DNA of 64,000 nucleotides from Spartobacteria bacterium (GTDB lineage Bacteria; Verrucomicrobiota; Kiritimatiellia; RZYC01): NCBI GenBank assembly GCA_009930475.1, contig RZYC01000011.1, positions 1 to 64,000 of the forward strand, read 5' to 3'. Shown piece by piece: positions 56,863 to 64,000 of this stretch (position 1 is its first letter; each line of letters starts with the position of its first letter). The notes under the pieces were generated by a model. It saw only the letters and a program-made list of their open reading frames with translations, ran no database searches and was not told where the DNA came from. The position numbers and the translations under genes were made by a program.

Positions 56863-56987
56863 GTTCCAATGGTTGGAACTTTTTGACCGGCCGCGCCGAC
56901 GCTCTGCGTTCCCGGTTTTTAAAAGTTCCAATGATTGGAACTTTTCAAAATGCGCCGCCAAAAAAGTTCCAATGATTGGAACTTTTT
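56863..56987. repeat. Cluster 3 of TTCCAATGATTGGAA palindromes (three copies)
   Basis: Copies lie at 56863-56879 (centre ATGGT), 56925-56941 and 56966-56982 (both GTTCCAATGATTGGAAC). The last is a perfect 27-bp palindrome including five A and five T at its edges. The sequence between copies one and two is GC-rich. The third copy overlaps the likely start codon of the SHD1 gene. Confidence 0.88.
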
Positions 56988-57424
56988 GTCTCGCATTTGT
57001 TTTGTGTTTTACGGGGGTGTGCCGGGCGGAATCGTGGACCAATGCGGCGGGTCATGCGGTGGAGGCCAAGGCCATGGGAATGGAAGGGGATACGCTGGTG
57101 CTGATGGATGCGCGCGGGCAGCTTTTGCGTTTGCCGCTGTTTAGTTTGTCGGCGGATGAACAACGAAGGGCCGCGGCCCGATTTGGCGAGTATGAACCGC
57201 CGCAGGCATTGCGCCAGGACTATTTGAGGATTCAGCGCAGCTGGCGTCGGATGAGCGTTTTGCATGAGTATGGGCGGGTCAGTGCACCGGAATTGCAACG
57301 CACATACAATGATTTACAAAAGGATTTTGAACGCTGTTATCAGCGGAACAGTGATGTGGTGTCGTTGGCGGAATATCGGAACGCCGTGGTACATTTGTTT
57401 GGATACATTAAGCCTGACATCTAG
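56972..57424 (+). CDS. Secreted SHD1-domain protein; start codon inside a palindromic repeat
   Basis: A 150-aa protein. A signal peptide (MIGTFCLAFVLCFTGVCRAES) precedes an SLA1-homology (SHD1) domain, WTNAAGHAVEAKAMGMEGD and LRLPLFSLSADEQRRAAARF, as found in many planctomycete and related exported proteins. A helical C-terminal part follows (RIQRSWRRMSVLHEYGRV). The likely ATG lies within TTCCAATGATTGGAA at 56966-56982, so the repeat supplies MIG. No ribosome site precedes it. Alternative in-frame starts at 56861 (with GAGG ahead) or 56837 would translate all three repeats as an N-terminal extension. Confidence 0.65.
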   Translation: MIGTFCLAFVLCFTGVCRAESWTNAAGHAVEAKAMGMEGDTLVLMDARGQLLRLPLFSLSADEQRRAAARFGEYEPPQALRQDYLRIQRSWRRMSVLHEYGRVSAPELQRTYNDLQKDFERCYQRNSDVVSLAEYRNAVVHLFGYIKPDI

Positions 57425-57445
57425 TGTATTGATATATTTAATAAA

Positions 57446-57478
57446 GGGACAGACCCATATTCGATATTCTGTTGACAT
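57446..57478 (+). repeat. RAYT upstream element, copy D
   Basis: GGGACAGACCCATATT begins the element and TTGACAT ends it at the fixed 26-base offset. The transposase ATG is 28 bases further on. Confidence 0.65.
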
Positions 57479-57506
57479 GTGTGACAGATTGTGGTGGGGT
57501 GAGTGC

Positions 57507-58478
57507 ATGAGAAGACGGCGGATAAAACGAGATGGATTGGCGCATTACCATTTGATTAATCGGATGACGATGCGGCTGATGTTGCTGGAGGATCGGGAGA
57601 AGAAGTACCTGCGTCGGTTGATACGGCGGGTGGAGGGGTTTACGGGGGTGAAGGTGCTGACCTACGCGTTGATGACGAATCATATTCATATTTTGGTGGA
57701 AGAACCGGATAGAGAGACGTATGTGGGCGATGATGAATTGTTGGAGCGGTTGCGTTGTTTGTATGGGGATGTGGGGGTTAGAGAAATTGTCGAGCGGTGG
57801 GAATTGTGGAGTGAACGAGATGAAGTGGATGCGGTGGAAGAGGATAAGACTCGGTATCGCAGGCGGATGCATGATATATCAGAGTTTATGAAGCAGATTA
57901 AGCAGCGGTTTACGTGCTGGTATCATCAGCAGCACGGGACAAAAGGGACGTTGTGGCAGGATCGTTTCAGGAGTGTACTGGTGGAAGATGGGGCGGCATT
58001 GCGGACCATGGCCGCTTATATAGAAATGAATCCCGTAAGAGCGGGAATGGCAGAGGATCCGAAGAGCTATCGGTTTTGTGGTTTTGGTGAGGCGATGGGT
58101 GGGTCACAAGTCGCAAGGATGGGGATTGAGCGGATTGCGAGGGATGTGGGAGTTGTTAAGGGGTGGGAATCGGTTTCAGAGATCTATTTCGGGCATATTC
58201 TGATGTATGAAGAGGTTCGAAATAATCGCAATTTGGCGTATATGGATCAGGAGTCGTTGCGGGAGAAGATGAAAGGGCGAGCGAAGCTGACGCAATTTGA
58301 GCGGCTCATGTGCAGGTGCCGCTATTTTACGCATGGCCAGGTTGTGGGGAGTCGTGATTTTGTAGAGGATTTTTTTGTGGAACACCCTGATTATTTCGGA
58401 CCAAAGCGGCGGCGTGGACGTAAGAAGGTACGCGATGGCTGTGGCGACCTTTTTGCGATACGTGATGTTAGCTTATAG
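57507..58478 (+). CDS. REP-associated tyrosine (RAYT, Y1_Tnp) transposase, copy D
   Basis: An intact 323-aa transposase. RRRRIKRDGLAHYHLINRMTMR marks the N-terminus, HIH lies in ALMTNHIHILVEEP, the probable catalytic helix is SEFMKQIKQRFTCWYHQ, and GTLWQDRFRSVLVEDGAALR follows. The tail includes CRCRYFTHGQVVGSRDFVED and ends in LFAIRDVSL. It is closest to copy E at 59515 and the broken copy B at 20987. The chosen ATG follows the TTGACAT element; longer in-frame readings run into the SHD1 gene. Confidence 0.92.
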   Translation: MRRRRIKRDGLAHYHLINRMTMRLMLLEDREKKYLRRLIRRVEGFTGVKVLTYALMTNHIHILVEEPDRETYVGDDELLERLRCLYGDVGVREIVERWELWSERDEVDAVEEDKTRYRRRMHDISEFMKQIKQRFTCWYHQQHGTKGTLWQDRFRSVLVEDGAALRTMAAYIEMNPVRAGMAEDPKSYRFCGFGEAMGGSQVARMGIERIARDVGVVKGWESVSEIYFGHILMYEEVRNNRNLAYMDQESLREKMKGRAKLTQFERLMCRCRYFTHGQVVGSRDFVEDFFVEHPDYFGPKRRRGRKKVRDGCGDLFAIRDVSL

Positions 58479-58830
58479 AGCGTTCTAAAGTACGGCTCCA
58501 TTGCTGCTTTGTCTTTTAATGGATTAACGCTGTATTTACCGCAGGGTTGGAACATTTCGAAAGACGCACAGAAAAAAATGGTGAAACACCACCAATTGAT
58601 ATTCGAGCCGCATTTATATTTGAAATGTCCAGTACGTGAAAATAATTACAAAAGCATAAAATATTTTTCCCGCCCGTCCGTAGGTATTACATACAGCAAT
58701 ACTATTAATCTTATTATTACGATATTAGTACGCTATTTCAACAATCACTCCGGACAGGTACGTATGGTCGTTTTAAGTCCATATTGTGTGTTTTATGTTA
58801 CCTGTTCGGAGTGACATTTATCTGTATATA
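58479..58830. other. AT-rich gap without convincing gene
   Basis: About 350 bases between the RAYT gene and the EF-hand terminator. A 101-codon plus-strand ORF (58509-58814) exists, but it has no ribosome site, no recognisable motif and AT-driven composition (Ile, Asn and Tyr rich), so I do not call it a gene. No structured RNA was recognised. Confidence 0.5.
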
Positions 58831-58853
58831 CAAAAAGACCTTCAGACAGAAGG
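58831..58853 (-). terminator. Rho-independent terminator of the EF-hand gene
   Basis: On the minus strand CCTTC-TGTCT-GAAGG is followed by TCTTTTTG. The stem can extend as GACCTTC against a second GAAGGTC nearer the gene. It lies about 30 bases beyond the stop codon. Confidence 0.7.
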
Positions 58854-58884
58854 CGTAATACCAAGTCCGAAGGTCGTTGTATGA

Positions 58885-59346
58885 CTAAGCGGTCTGGTTC
58901 ACAAATAGACCGCTGGAGAGATCCAGATCCTCATATGAAGAATTCTGTTGGAACTGACGCAATGCAGCTTTAAGTTGATCTGCTTCCGTTTCTGAATCAT
59001 CGGATTCTGAATAGAATTGTTCAATCAGCGCTTTAAGCGGATCCGCATCGCTATCGTCAATGGATCCACCCATGCTTCCCGGTCCCCCTTTCCTACCATT
59101 TGGTGGCGGTGGCGGGGGCATATCGGAACTTGTTAACTCGGTTTCGCTAACAAGACCGTCGCCATCTGAATCTGCCATCTCAAGAATGTCTTCGACACTC
59201 ACGCCGGTTTTTTCTGACATATCTGTCAATTCTTCGGCATCTAAACCGCCGTTTCCATCAGTGTCCTGATGACTGAACATTTTTTGCCGCATTGCTTCCA
59301 TGTCGGCCGCATTTGGCATCTGACATCCCATAGCCGAGATTTCCAT
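58885..59346 (-). CDS. EF-hand calcium-binding protein
   Basis: A 153-aa acidic protein with two EF-hand loops, DTDGNGGLDAEE (near residue 28) and DSDGDGLVSETE (near residue 59), followed by a Pro/Gly-rich linker (MPPPPPPNGRKGGPGSMGG) and an acidic C-terminal segment. No signal peptide or membrane helix is visible. Similar EF-hand proteins with MEAMRQKMFSHQDTDG-type starts occur widely in bacteria, with roles unproven. AGGAGA precedes the ATG at good spacing and a terminator follows, so it is a single-gene unit. It lies between two RAYT genes. Confidence 0.85.
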   Translation of the reverse strand: MEISAMGCQMPNAADMEAMRQKMFSHQDTDGNGGLDAEELTDMSEKTGVSVEDILEMADSDGDGLVSETELTSSDMPPPPPPNGRKGGPGSMGGSIDDSDADPLKALIEQFYSESDDSETEADQLKAALRQFQQNSSYEDLDLSSGLFVNQTA

Positions 59347-59453
59347 TATTTTCTCCTGTTAATATGTGATGTCCATAGTGTGTGTTGCCCTCCTACAAGC
59401 TAGTTTCATGCCGTAGAAATTTCGGGAATATTCTGCATGCTTCATAAAAAAAA

Positions 59454-59486
59454 GGGACATACCCATAATTATTATAGTGTTGACAT
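59454..59486 (+). repeat. RAYT upstream element, copy E
   Basis: GGGACATACCCATAAT begins the element and TTGACAT ends it at the same 26-base offset. The transposase ATG lies 28 bases downstream, the same distance as in copy D. Confidence 0.65.
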
Positions 59487-59514
59487 GGATGATGTATTTT
59501 GATGGGTTTGAGGC

Positions 59515-60492
59515 ATGAGAAGAAGACGAATAAAGCGGGATGGATTGGCGTATTATCATTTGATTAATCGAATGACGATGCGGTTGATGTTGTTGGGGGA
59601 TGAGGAAAAAGAGGTGTTGCGTCGATTGATTCGGCGGGTGGAAGGGTTTACGGGGGTGAGGGTGTTGACATACGCGTTGATGACAAATCATATTCATATT
59701 TTGGTAGAGGAGCCGGATGAGGGGACGGTTGTGGGGGATGATGAGTTATTGGTGAGGTTGCAGTGTTTGTATGGGAAAGTTGGTTTGCAGGAAATTTTGG
59801 AGCGATGGGAATTATGGGAAGGACGAGGGGAATGGGATGTGGTAGAGGAGGATAAGGCTCTGTATCGTCGGCGGATGCATGACATTTCGGAGTTTATGAA
59901 GCAGATCAAGCAGCGTTTTACGTGTTGGTATCATCGTACGCATGGGACGAAGGGTGGATTATGGCAGGATCGCTTTAAGAGTGTATTGGTTGAGGATGGG
60001 GCGGCATTACGGACGATGGCCGCGTATATCGAGATGAATCCGGTGAGGGCGGGTTTGGTCGATGATCCGAAGGCGTATCGGTTTTGCGGGTTTGGTGAGG
60101 CGATGGGCGGGAACCAGTGGGCCAGGCAGGGGATTGAGTGTATTGCACGCAGCATATGTGAATCCGGGGGCTGGGGATCGGTTTCGGAGACCTATTTTGA
60201 ACATATTTTGATGTACGAAGAGGTTCGAAATAACCGCAATCTGGTTTATATGGATCAGGATATGTTGCGGGAGAAGATTAAAAGCCGGGTTAAACTGACG
60301 GAGTTTGAGCGGCTGATGTGTCGGTGTCGATATTTCACCCATGGGCAGGTGGTGGGGAGTCGGGATTTTGTGGAAGCATTTTTTGCGGAGAACCGAGATT
60401 ATTTCGGTCCGAGGCGCAGGCAGGGGCGGAAGAGGGTGCGTGATGGACTGGGTGATTTGTATGCCATTCGCGAGGTGTGGTCGGGAGGATGA
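59515..60492 (+). CDS. REP-associated tyrosine (RAYT, Y1_Tnp) transposase, copy E
   Basis: An intact 325-aa transposase very close to copy D. RRRRIKRDGLAYYHLINRMTMR, HIH in ALMTNHIHILVEEP, SEFMKQIKQRFTCWYHR, GGLWQDRFKSVLVEDGAALR, and CRCRYFTHGQVVGSRDFVEA are visible. It is very rich in GTG, TTG and GGG codons, unlike the neighbouring housekeeping genes, which suggests its own evolutionary history. The 235-bp gap downstream (60493-60727) shows no gene. Confidence 0.92.
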   Translation: MRRRRIKRDGLAYYHLINRMTMRLMLLGDEEKEVLRRLIRRVEGFTGVRVLTYALMTNHIHILVEEPDEGTVVGDDELLVRLQCLYGKVGLQEILERWELWEGRGEWDVVEEDKALYRRRMHDISEFMKQIKQRFTCWYHRTHGTKGGLWQDRFKSVLVEDGAALRTMAAYIEMNPVRAGLVDDPKAYRFCGFGEAMGGNQWARQGIECIARSICESGGWGSVSETYFEHILMYEEVRNNRNLVYMDQDMLREKIKSRVKLTEFERLMCRCRYFTHGQVVGSRDFVEAFFAENRDYFGPRRRQGRKRVRDGLGDLYAIREVWSGG

Positions 60493-60727
60493 TTGCGGGA
60501 AAATAAAGGCTATGCATATATTTATTCCCCGTTCTTTCCCATCTCTCTTTATGTTGCGAGTGACTCATTCAATTTAACGAAAAATATCGACTGTCCCATA
60601 GCATTCTGGTTTTATGCAACTTCATATCAAAGAGAAAGTTGGTACGCATGAATCGCCGTAATATTTGCAAAGAACGCATAATCAGAAATAGGAACAGTGA
60701 TCCATGCGGGAGAAAGGGAGCCTGGCT

Positions 60728-63700
60728 ATGAATATGAGTGTGACAAGAGCAGGTTGTGTATCGTTGATATTAATGGCTGCATGTCCGTCGATATGGGCCT
60801 CGGGGATCGGGACGTTTTATCCGGCGGGGACGGTGGGAGATTCGAATACTACCTATGATGTGGTGTTGGCGGATTTCACGGGAGATGATGCGTGTGATAT
60901 TTTTGCGGTGAATGACGGGGCGAATGTGCTGTACGTGAATGGGGGGCATGGTGGATTTTCGGCGTCATCTCGGGATTTTGGATCGGCGGATTCGCGTGGG
61001 GCGTCGTCGGGCGATCTGAATGGCGACGGGTATCTGGATCTGGTGGTGGCCAATGATGATGCAGTGAATGAGGTCTGGATCAATGACGGGTCAGGCGTGT
61101 TTACCAAATTGGCGCAGCCGGGGTTTACCAATGTCTTTTATAGTCAGGCGGTGAAGCTAAGTGATTTGGACGGGGATGGTGACCTGGATATGTTTGTGGC
61201 CAAATCGGCGACGGGTTTTGGTTTGAAAAGCCGGGTGTATGCCAATGACGGGATGGGCGTATTCAGCGAAATCTCGCAGACATCGATGTCGCTGCTGCAT
61301 TCCTATGATGTGCTGCTGCAGGACATGGATCAGGATGGCGATGTGGATGCGCTGCTGGGAAATAACGGGGATAATGCTTTTTTGCAGAATGATGGTGCCG
61401 GCCATTTTTCCAGCTATGCCTCGGAACCCTATAATGAAGATTCCATGCATCTGGCGGGCGGCGATGTGAATAATGACGGGGCCATGGATTTTGTGGCGGC
61501 GAACAGCTGGCCGGGTCCTTGTCGGCTGTACATCAACAAGAACAATGGAACAGGCACGTCGGCGAGCGAGGCGGGACTGAACGGGGAAGACGCAACGGGT
61601 GTGGCGTTGGCCGATGTAAACAGCGACGGCTTACTGGATATTATTTTGGCGGACTGGGGCGGCGGATCGCTGGTGCTGACCAATGGTGGCGACGGAACGA
61701 CCTATGGTTATGTGGGTCAGCCGTTATCTACAAATAACAATCAGCAGGTGCAGTCGGCGGATTTGAATGGCGACGGAACCCCTGATCTGGTTTTTGCCAA
61801 TTATGGTGCCCCGAATGAAGTTTGGTTTAATGCTGCTGATCGTTTGATGATTGTGTCGACGAATTATGTTCCGCTGGTTGATGACGGCGCGGCCAGTCTG
61901 GGTAACGGCACGGCGTTTGGAACGGTGGGTTACGCGTCGTCGGTGACGAGTCGGTTTTATGTAATTAATTTGGGATTGACGGATCTGGTGGTTAATGATG
62001 TGGCCACCAGCGGTGTGGCGGCGACGTCGTTTCTTCAGTCGGGACTGCCTGTCACACTGGCACCCTTTGCGAAGACGAATTTGAACGTGGTGTTTTGCCC
62101 GGAAGTGGTGGGAGCATGTGACGCGTCGTTGCGTCTGGCGGTGGTAGGGGAAGCGTCGGCGTTTGTGATGAACTTGTCGGGAACGGGTCGGAAAGCGGAT
62201 CAGAAGATTACTTTTATTAATCCGGGCACGCAGATATGGACCAATCAGACGACGTTAGCAGCGACCAGTGATTCGGGGCTGCCTGTGAGTTATCGGCTGA
62301 TATCCGGTCCGGCGGTTTTAGAAAGCAGCAATGTGCTGAGTTATACCGATACAGGCAATGTGCGCGTGGCCGCCGATCAGGAAGGCAATGGCTATTATAA
62401 TCAGGCCACGTCGGTATCCAATACTTTTGCTGTGGCGCAGGCTCAGGCTGTCATTACATTATACGATCTGAATCAGGTATACAGCGGATCATCCTGCGCG
62501 GTGACGGCGACCACCACCGCTACATCGGGCGGCATGACCATTTACTACAGTGGCGACGATTATGTGCGGCAGACCAATCCACCCGTTTATGCGGGGGCCT
62601 ACGATGTGCTGGCCGTGCAGAATACCGCCGAATGGTATGGCCAAACGACTGGAACGCTGGTTATTGCCAAAGCACCGCAGTCGATCACGACCTTTACCCC
62701 TGCATCGGGCGTGCAGTGCACCACCAATATGCTGTCGCTGTCGGCGGTGGCGTCCAGCGGATTGACGGTGACCAATATTCAATGGGTATCAGGTCCGGGC
62801 GTGCTGAGCGGGACGACACTGACCTTTACCAACAGCGGAACCGTGGCCGTGCGCAGCATGCAGAAAGGGAACAGCAACTGGCAGGCAACGCCCTGGGCAA
62901 CCAATCTTTATACGGTGGAGAAAGCCGTGGCGACAGTCACGTTGAGCAACACGCAGCAGGTATACAACGGGCAGTCATTGAATGTGACGGCCACGACGGT
63001 TCCGTCCAGTGTGCGCAGTCATTTGAATATTACGTACAACGGGGTGAGCACGTTGCCTCTGAATGCCGGTGATTATCTGGTTCAGGCGGAACTGGATGAT
63101 CCGCTGTGGCAGGGAAAAGCCTTGACTACGTTGCAGATTCTCCCTGCCAATCCGGGGCTGAGCTGGTCGGTGGTTTCGTCGCAGGTCGCGACCAGTGCGG
63201 TAACGCTTCAGGCCACGTCGAAATCTTCAGGAACCATCGGATATACTGTGGTGTCGGGCGCTGGTTCGCTGTCGGACACGGCGTTGACCTTCACAGGCGA
63301 TGGAGCGGTCGTGGTGGCGGTGGAACAGGCGTCGACGTCGAATTATGTGTCGTCGATTATCACACAGCAATTTACGGTGGTCAAAGCCGCGGGAACCATC
63401 ACTCCGACGCAGACGTTGACGTCAAAAATGTACGACGGTCAACCCGCCGTGATTCCTTATACCACGACGCCGGTTTCGGGCATGAATGTGCAATGGATTT
63501 ACAATGGCAGTACCAATCTGCCCAGCAATGTGGGAACCTATGCCGCCACCGGAACGTTGGTGAATGCCCTGTATCAGGGAACGGTTTCGACGGCTTTTGC
63601 CATTACGCAGGCCGTACAGACCATTGATTTTTCGGTGCCGGAAAGCACCCGGATAGCGACATCGACCGTGGAGCTTGCCGCGACCGCAACATCGGGGTTG

Positions 63701-64000
63701 GATGTGTCCTTTTATCTGAAAAGCGGTCCGGGTCTGGTTAACGGAAGCTATCTGACATTTACGGGTGCGGGTGATGTGGTGGTCCGCGCCGTACAAAGCG
63801 GCTCGTCCAACTGGTGTACGGCGGCGGATGTACTGCGCACGGTGCACGTGGCGAAAGCGGTGGCGTCGGTGTCGATTGGGAATCTGTCGCAGGTGTATGA
63901 CGGAACAGCCAAAGCGGTGACGGTGACGACCCTTCCGTCCGGTCTGACCACGTCCACAACCTATGGCGGTTTGAGCCGGGCACCCACCAATGGCGGATCC
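60728..64000 (+). CDS. Secreted VCBS/FG-GAP and Ig-like repeat protein, truncated by window end
   Basis: An open reading frame of 1091 codons without a stop at the window edge. The signal peptide (AGCVSLILMAACPSIWASG) is followed by FG-GAP/VCBS repeats over about residues 30-365, with calcium-type loops such as DLNGDGYLDLVVAN, DLDGDGDLDMFVAK and DMDQDGDVDALLG. A choice-of-anchor-D-like domain covers about residues 380-480 (ASLGNGTAFGTVG, FVMNLSGTG). From about 485 on, two Ig-like units alternate. One type has SGLPVSYRLISGP or SGLDVSFYLKSGP; the other has LNQVYSGSSCAVTAT or LSQVYDGTAKAVTVT (MBG-like). GGGAG precedes the ATG. Probably a surface adhesin (inference). Confidence 0.88.
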   Translation, partial: MNMSVTRAGCVSLILMAACPSIWASGIGTFYPAGTVGDSNTTYDVVLADFTGDDACDIFAVNDGANVLYVNGGHGGFSASSRDFGSADSRGASSGDLNGDGYLDLVVANDDAVNEVWINDGSGVFTKLAQPGFTNVFYSQAVKLSDLDGDGDLDMFVAKSATGFGLKSRVYANDGMGVFSEISQTSMSLLHSYDVLLQDMDQDGDVDALLGNNGDNAFLQNDGAGHFSSYASEPYNEDSMHLAGGDVNNDGAMDFVAANSWPGPCRLYINKNNGTGTSASEAGLNGEDATGVALADVNSDGLLDIILADWGGGSLVLTNGGDGTTYGYVGQPLSTNNNQQVQSADLNGDGTPDLVFANYGAPNEVWFNAADRLMIVSTNYVPLVDDGAASLGNGTAFGTVGYASSVTSRFYVINLGLTDLVVNDVATSGVAATSFLQSGLPVTLAPFAKTNLNVVFCPEVVGACDASLRLAVVGEASAFVMNLSGTGRKADQKITFINPGTQIWTNQTTLAATSDSGLPVSYRLISGPAVLESSNVLSYTDTGNVRVAADQEGNGYYNQATSVSNTFAVAQAQAVITLYDLNQVYSGSSCAVTATTTATSGGMTIYYSGDDYVRQTNPPVYAGAYDVLAVQNTAEWYGQTTGTLVIAKAPQSITTFTPASGVQCTTNMLSLSAVASSGLTVTNIQWVSGPGVLSGTTLTFTNSGTVAVRSMQKGNSNWQATPWATNLYTVEKAVATVTLSNTQQVYNGQSLNVTATTVPSSVRSHLNITYNGVSTLPLNAGDYLVQAELDDPLWQGKALTTLQILPANPGLSWSVVSSQVATSAVTLQATSKSSGTIGYTVVSGAGSLSDTALTFTGDGAVVVAVEQASTSNYVSSIITQQFTVVKAAGTITPTQTLTSKMYDGQPAVIPYTTTPVSGMNVQWIYNGSTNLPSNVGTYAATGTLVNALYQGTVSTAFAITQAVQTIDFSVPESTRIATSTVELAATATSGLDVSFYLKSGPGLVNGSYLTFTGAGDVVVRAVQSGSSNWCTAADVLRTVHVAKAVASVSIGNLSQVYDGTAKAVTVTTLPSGLTTSTTYGGLSRAPTNGGS

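Noticed and set aside
56837-56971. The N-terminal extension KSSNDWNF...KKVP as part of a real protein domain
   Set aside because: It is simply the translation of palindromic repeats. The sequence after 56972 alone gives a normal signal peptide, so the shorter form is preferred.
58509-58814. A 101-codon ORF between the RAYT and EF-hand genes
   Set aside because: No ribosome-binding site, no motif, AT-driven residue use, and it overlaps a region with no coding signature.

Overview
The window reads as chromosomal DNA of a Gram-negative-type bacterium of the PVC superphylum, most likely Kiritimatiellota, Lentisphaerota or Verrucomicrobiota. This placement is an inference from several features: giant secreted LamG proteins, an SHD1-domain protein, VCBS/Ig-like surface proteins, dispersed TTCCAATGATTGGAA palindromes, and many REP-associated (RAYT) transposases. 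MurE carries the DNPR motif, so a meso-diaminopimelate peptidoglycan is expected. No rRNA, tRNA, CRISPR array or prophage was recognised.

Layout. Positions 48-5051 (minus) hold a Ser/Thr kinase coupled to a secreted protein, a metallophosphoesterase and a RAYT transposase. Positions 5260-18864 (plus) are a compact division and cell-wall (dcw) cluster: mraZ, a small ORF, rsmH, ftsL-like, ftsI, murE, murF, mraY, murD, a LysM protein and ftsW. A HAD hydrolase, a SEC-C methionine aminopeptidase and a THEP1-like NTPase follow. Most junctions are ATGA-type overlaps, and mraZ is preceded by three 10-bp-spaced MraZ boxes inside a promoter. murG, murC, murB, ddl and ftsQAZ are not in the run.

Positions 19-30 kb are mainly housekeeping genes: a glycosyltransferase, DUF456, a MA-type metalloprotease, holA, glnS, der and a GT2 glycosyltransferase, with two more RAYT copies of which one is a pseudogene. 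Positions 30-33.6 kb (minus) carry an amino-acid uptake group in which a solute-binding protein is translationally coupled to an AGCS Na+/amino-acid symporter. Positions 33.8-41.6 kb hold a GH13 enzyme, rpsA, a response regulator, a TPR protein, an SH3 protein, tadA, a methyltransferase and a membrane protein.

Positions 41.8-56.8 kb are the most unusual region. It is a run of secreted-protein genes: one 553-aa protein, three related fibre-like proteins of about 350 aa, a roughly 3000-aa protein with three LamG domains, a helical segment and a C-terminus resembling the end of Tc-toxin A subunits, then a Ca-binding-repeat protein. I infer a surface or secreted apparatus. Positions 56.8-64 kb hold an SHD1 protein whose start codon may lie inside a palindromic repeat, two RAYT genes flanking an EF-hand gene, and the first 1091 codons of a VCBS/Ig-like repeat protein that runs off the window.

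Two repeat systems cross the window. One is the TTCCAATGATTGGAA palindrome family, found in three clusters. The other is a 33-bp element with TTGACAT at a fixed position upstream of four of the five RAYT copies.
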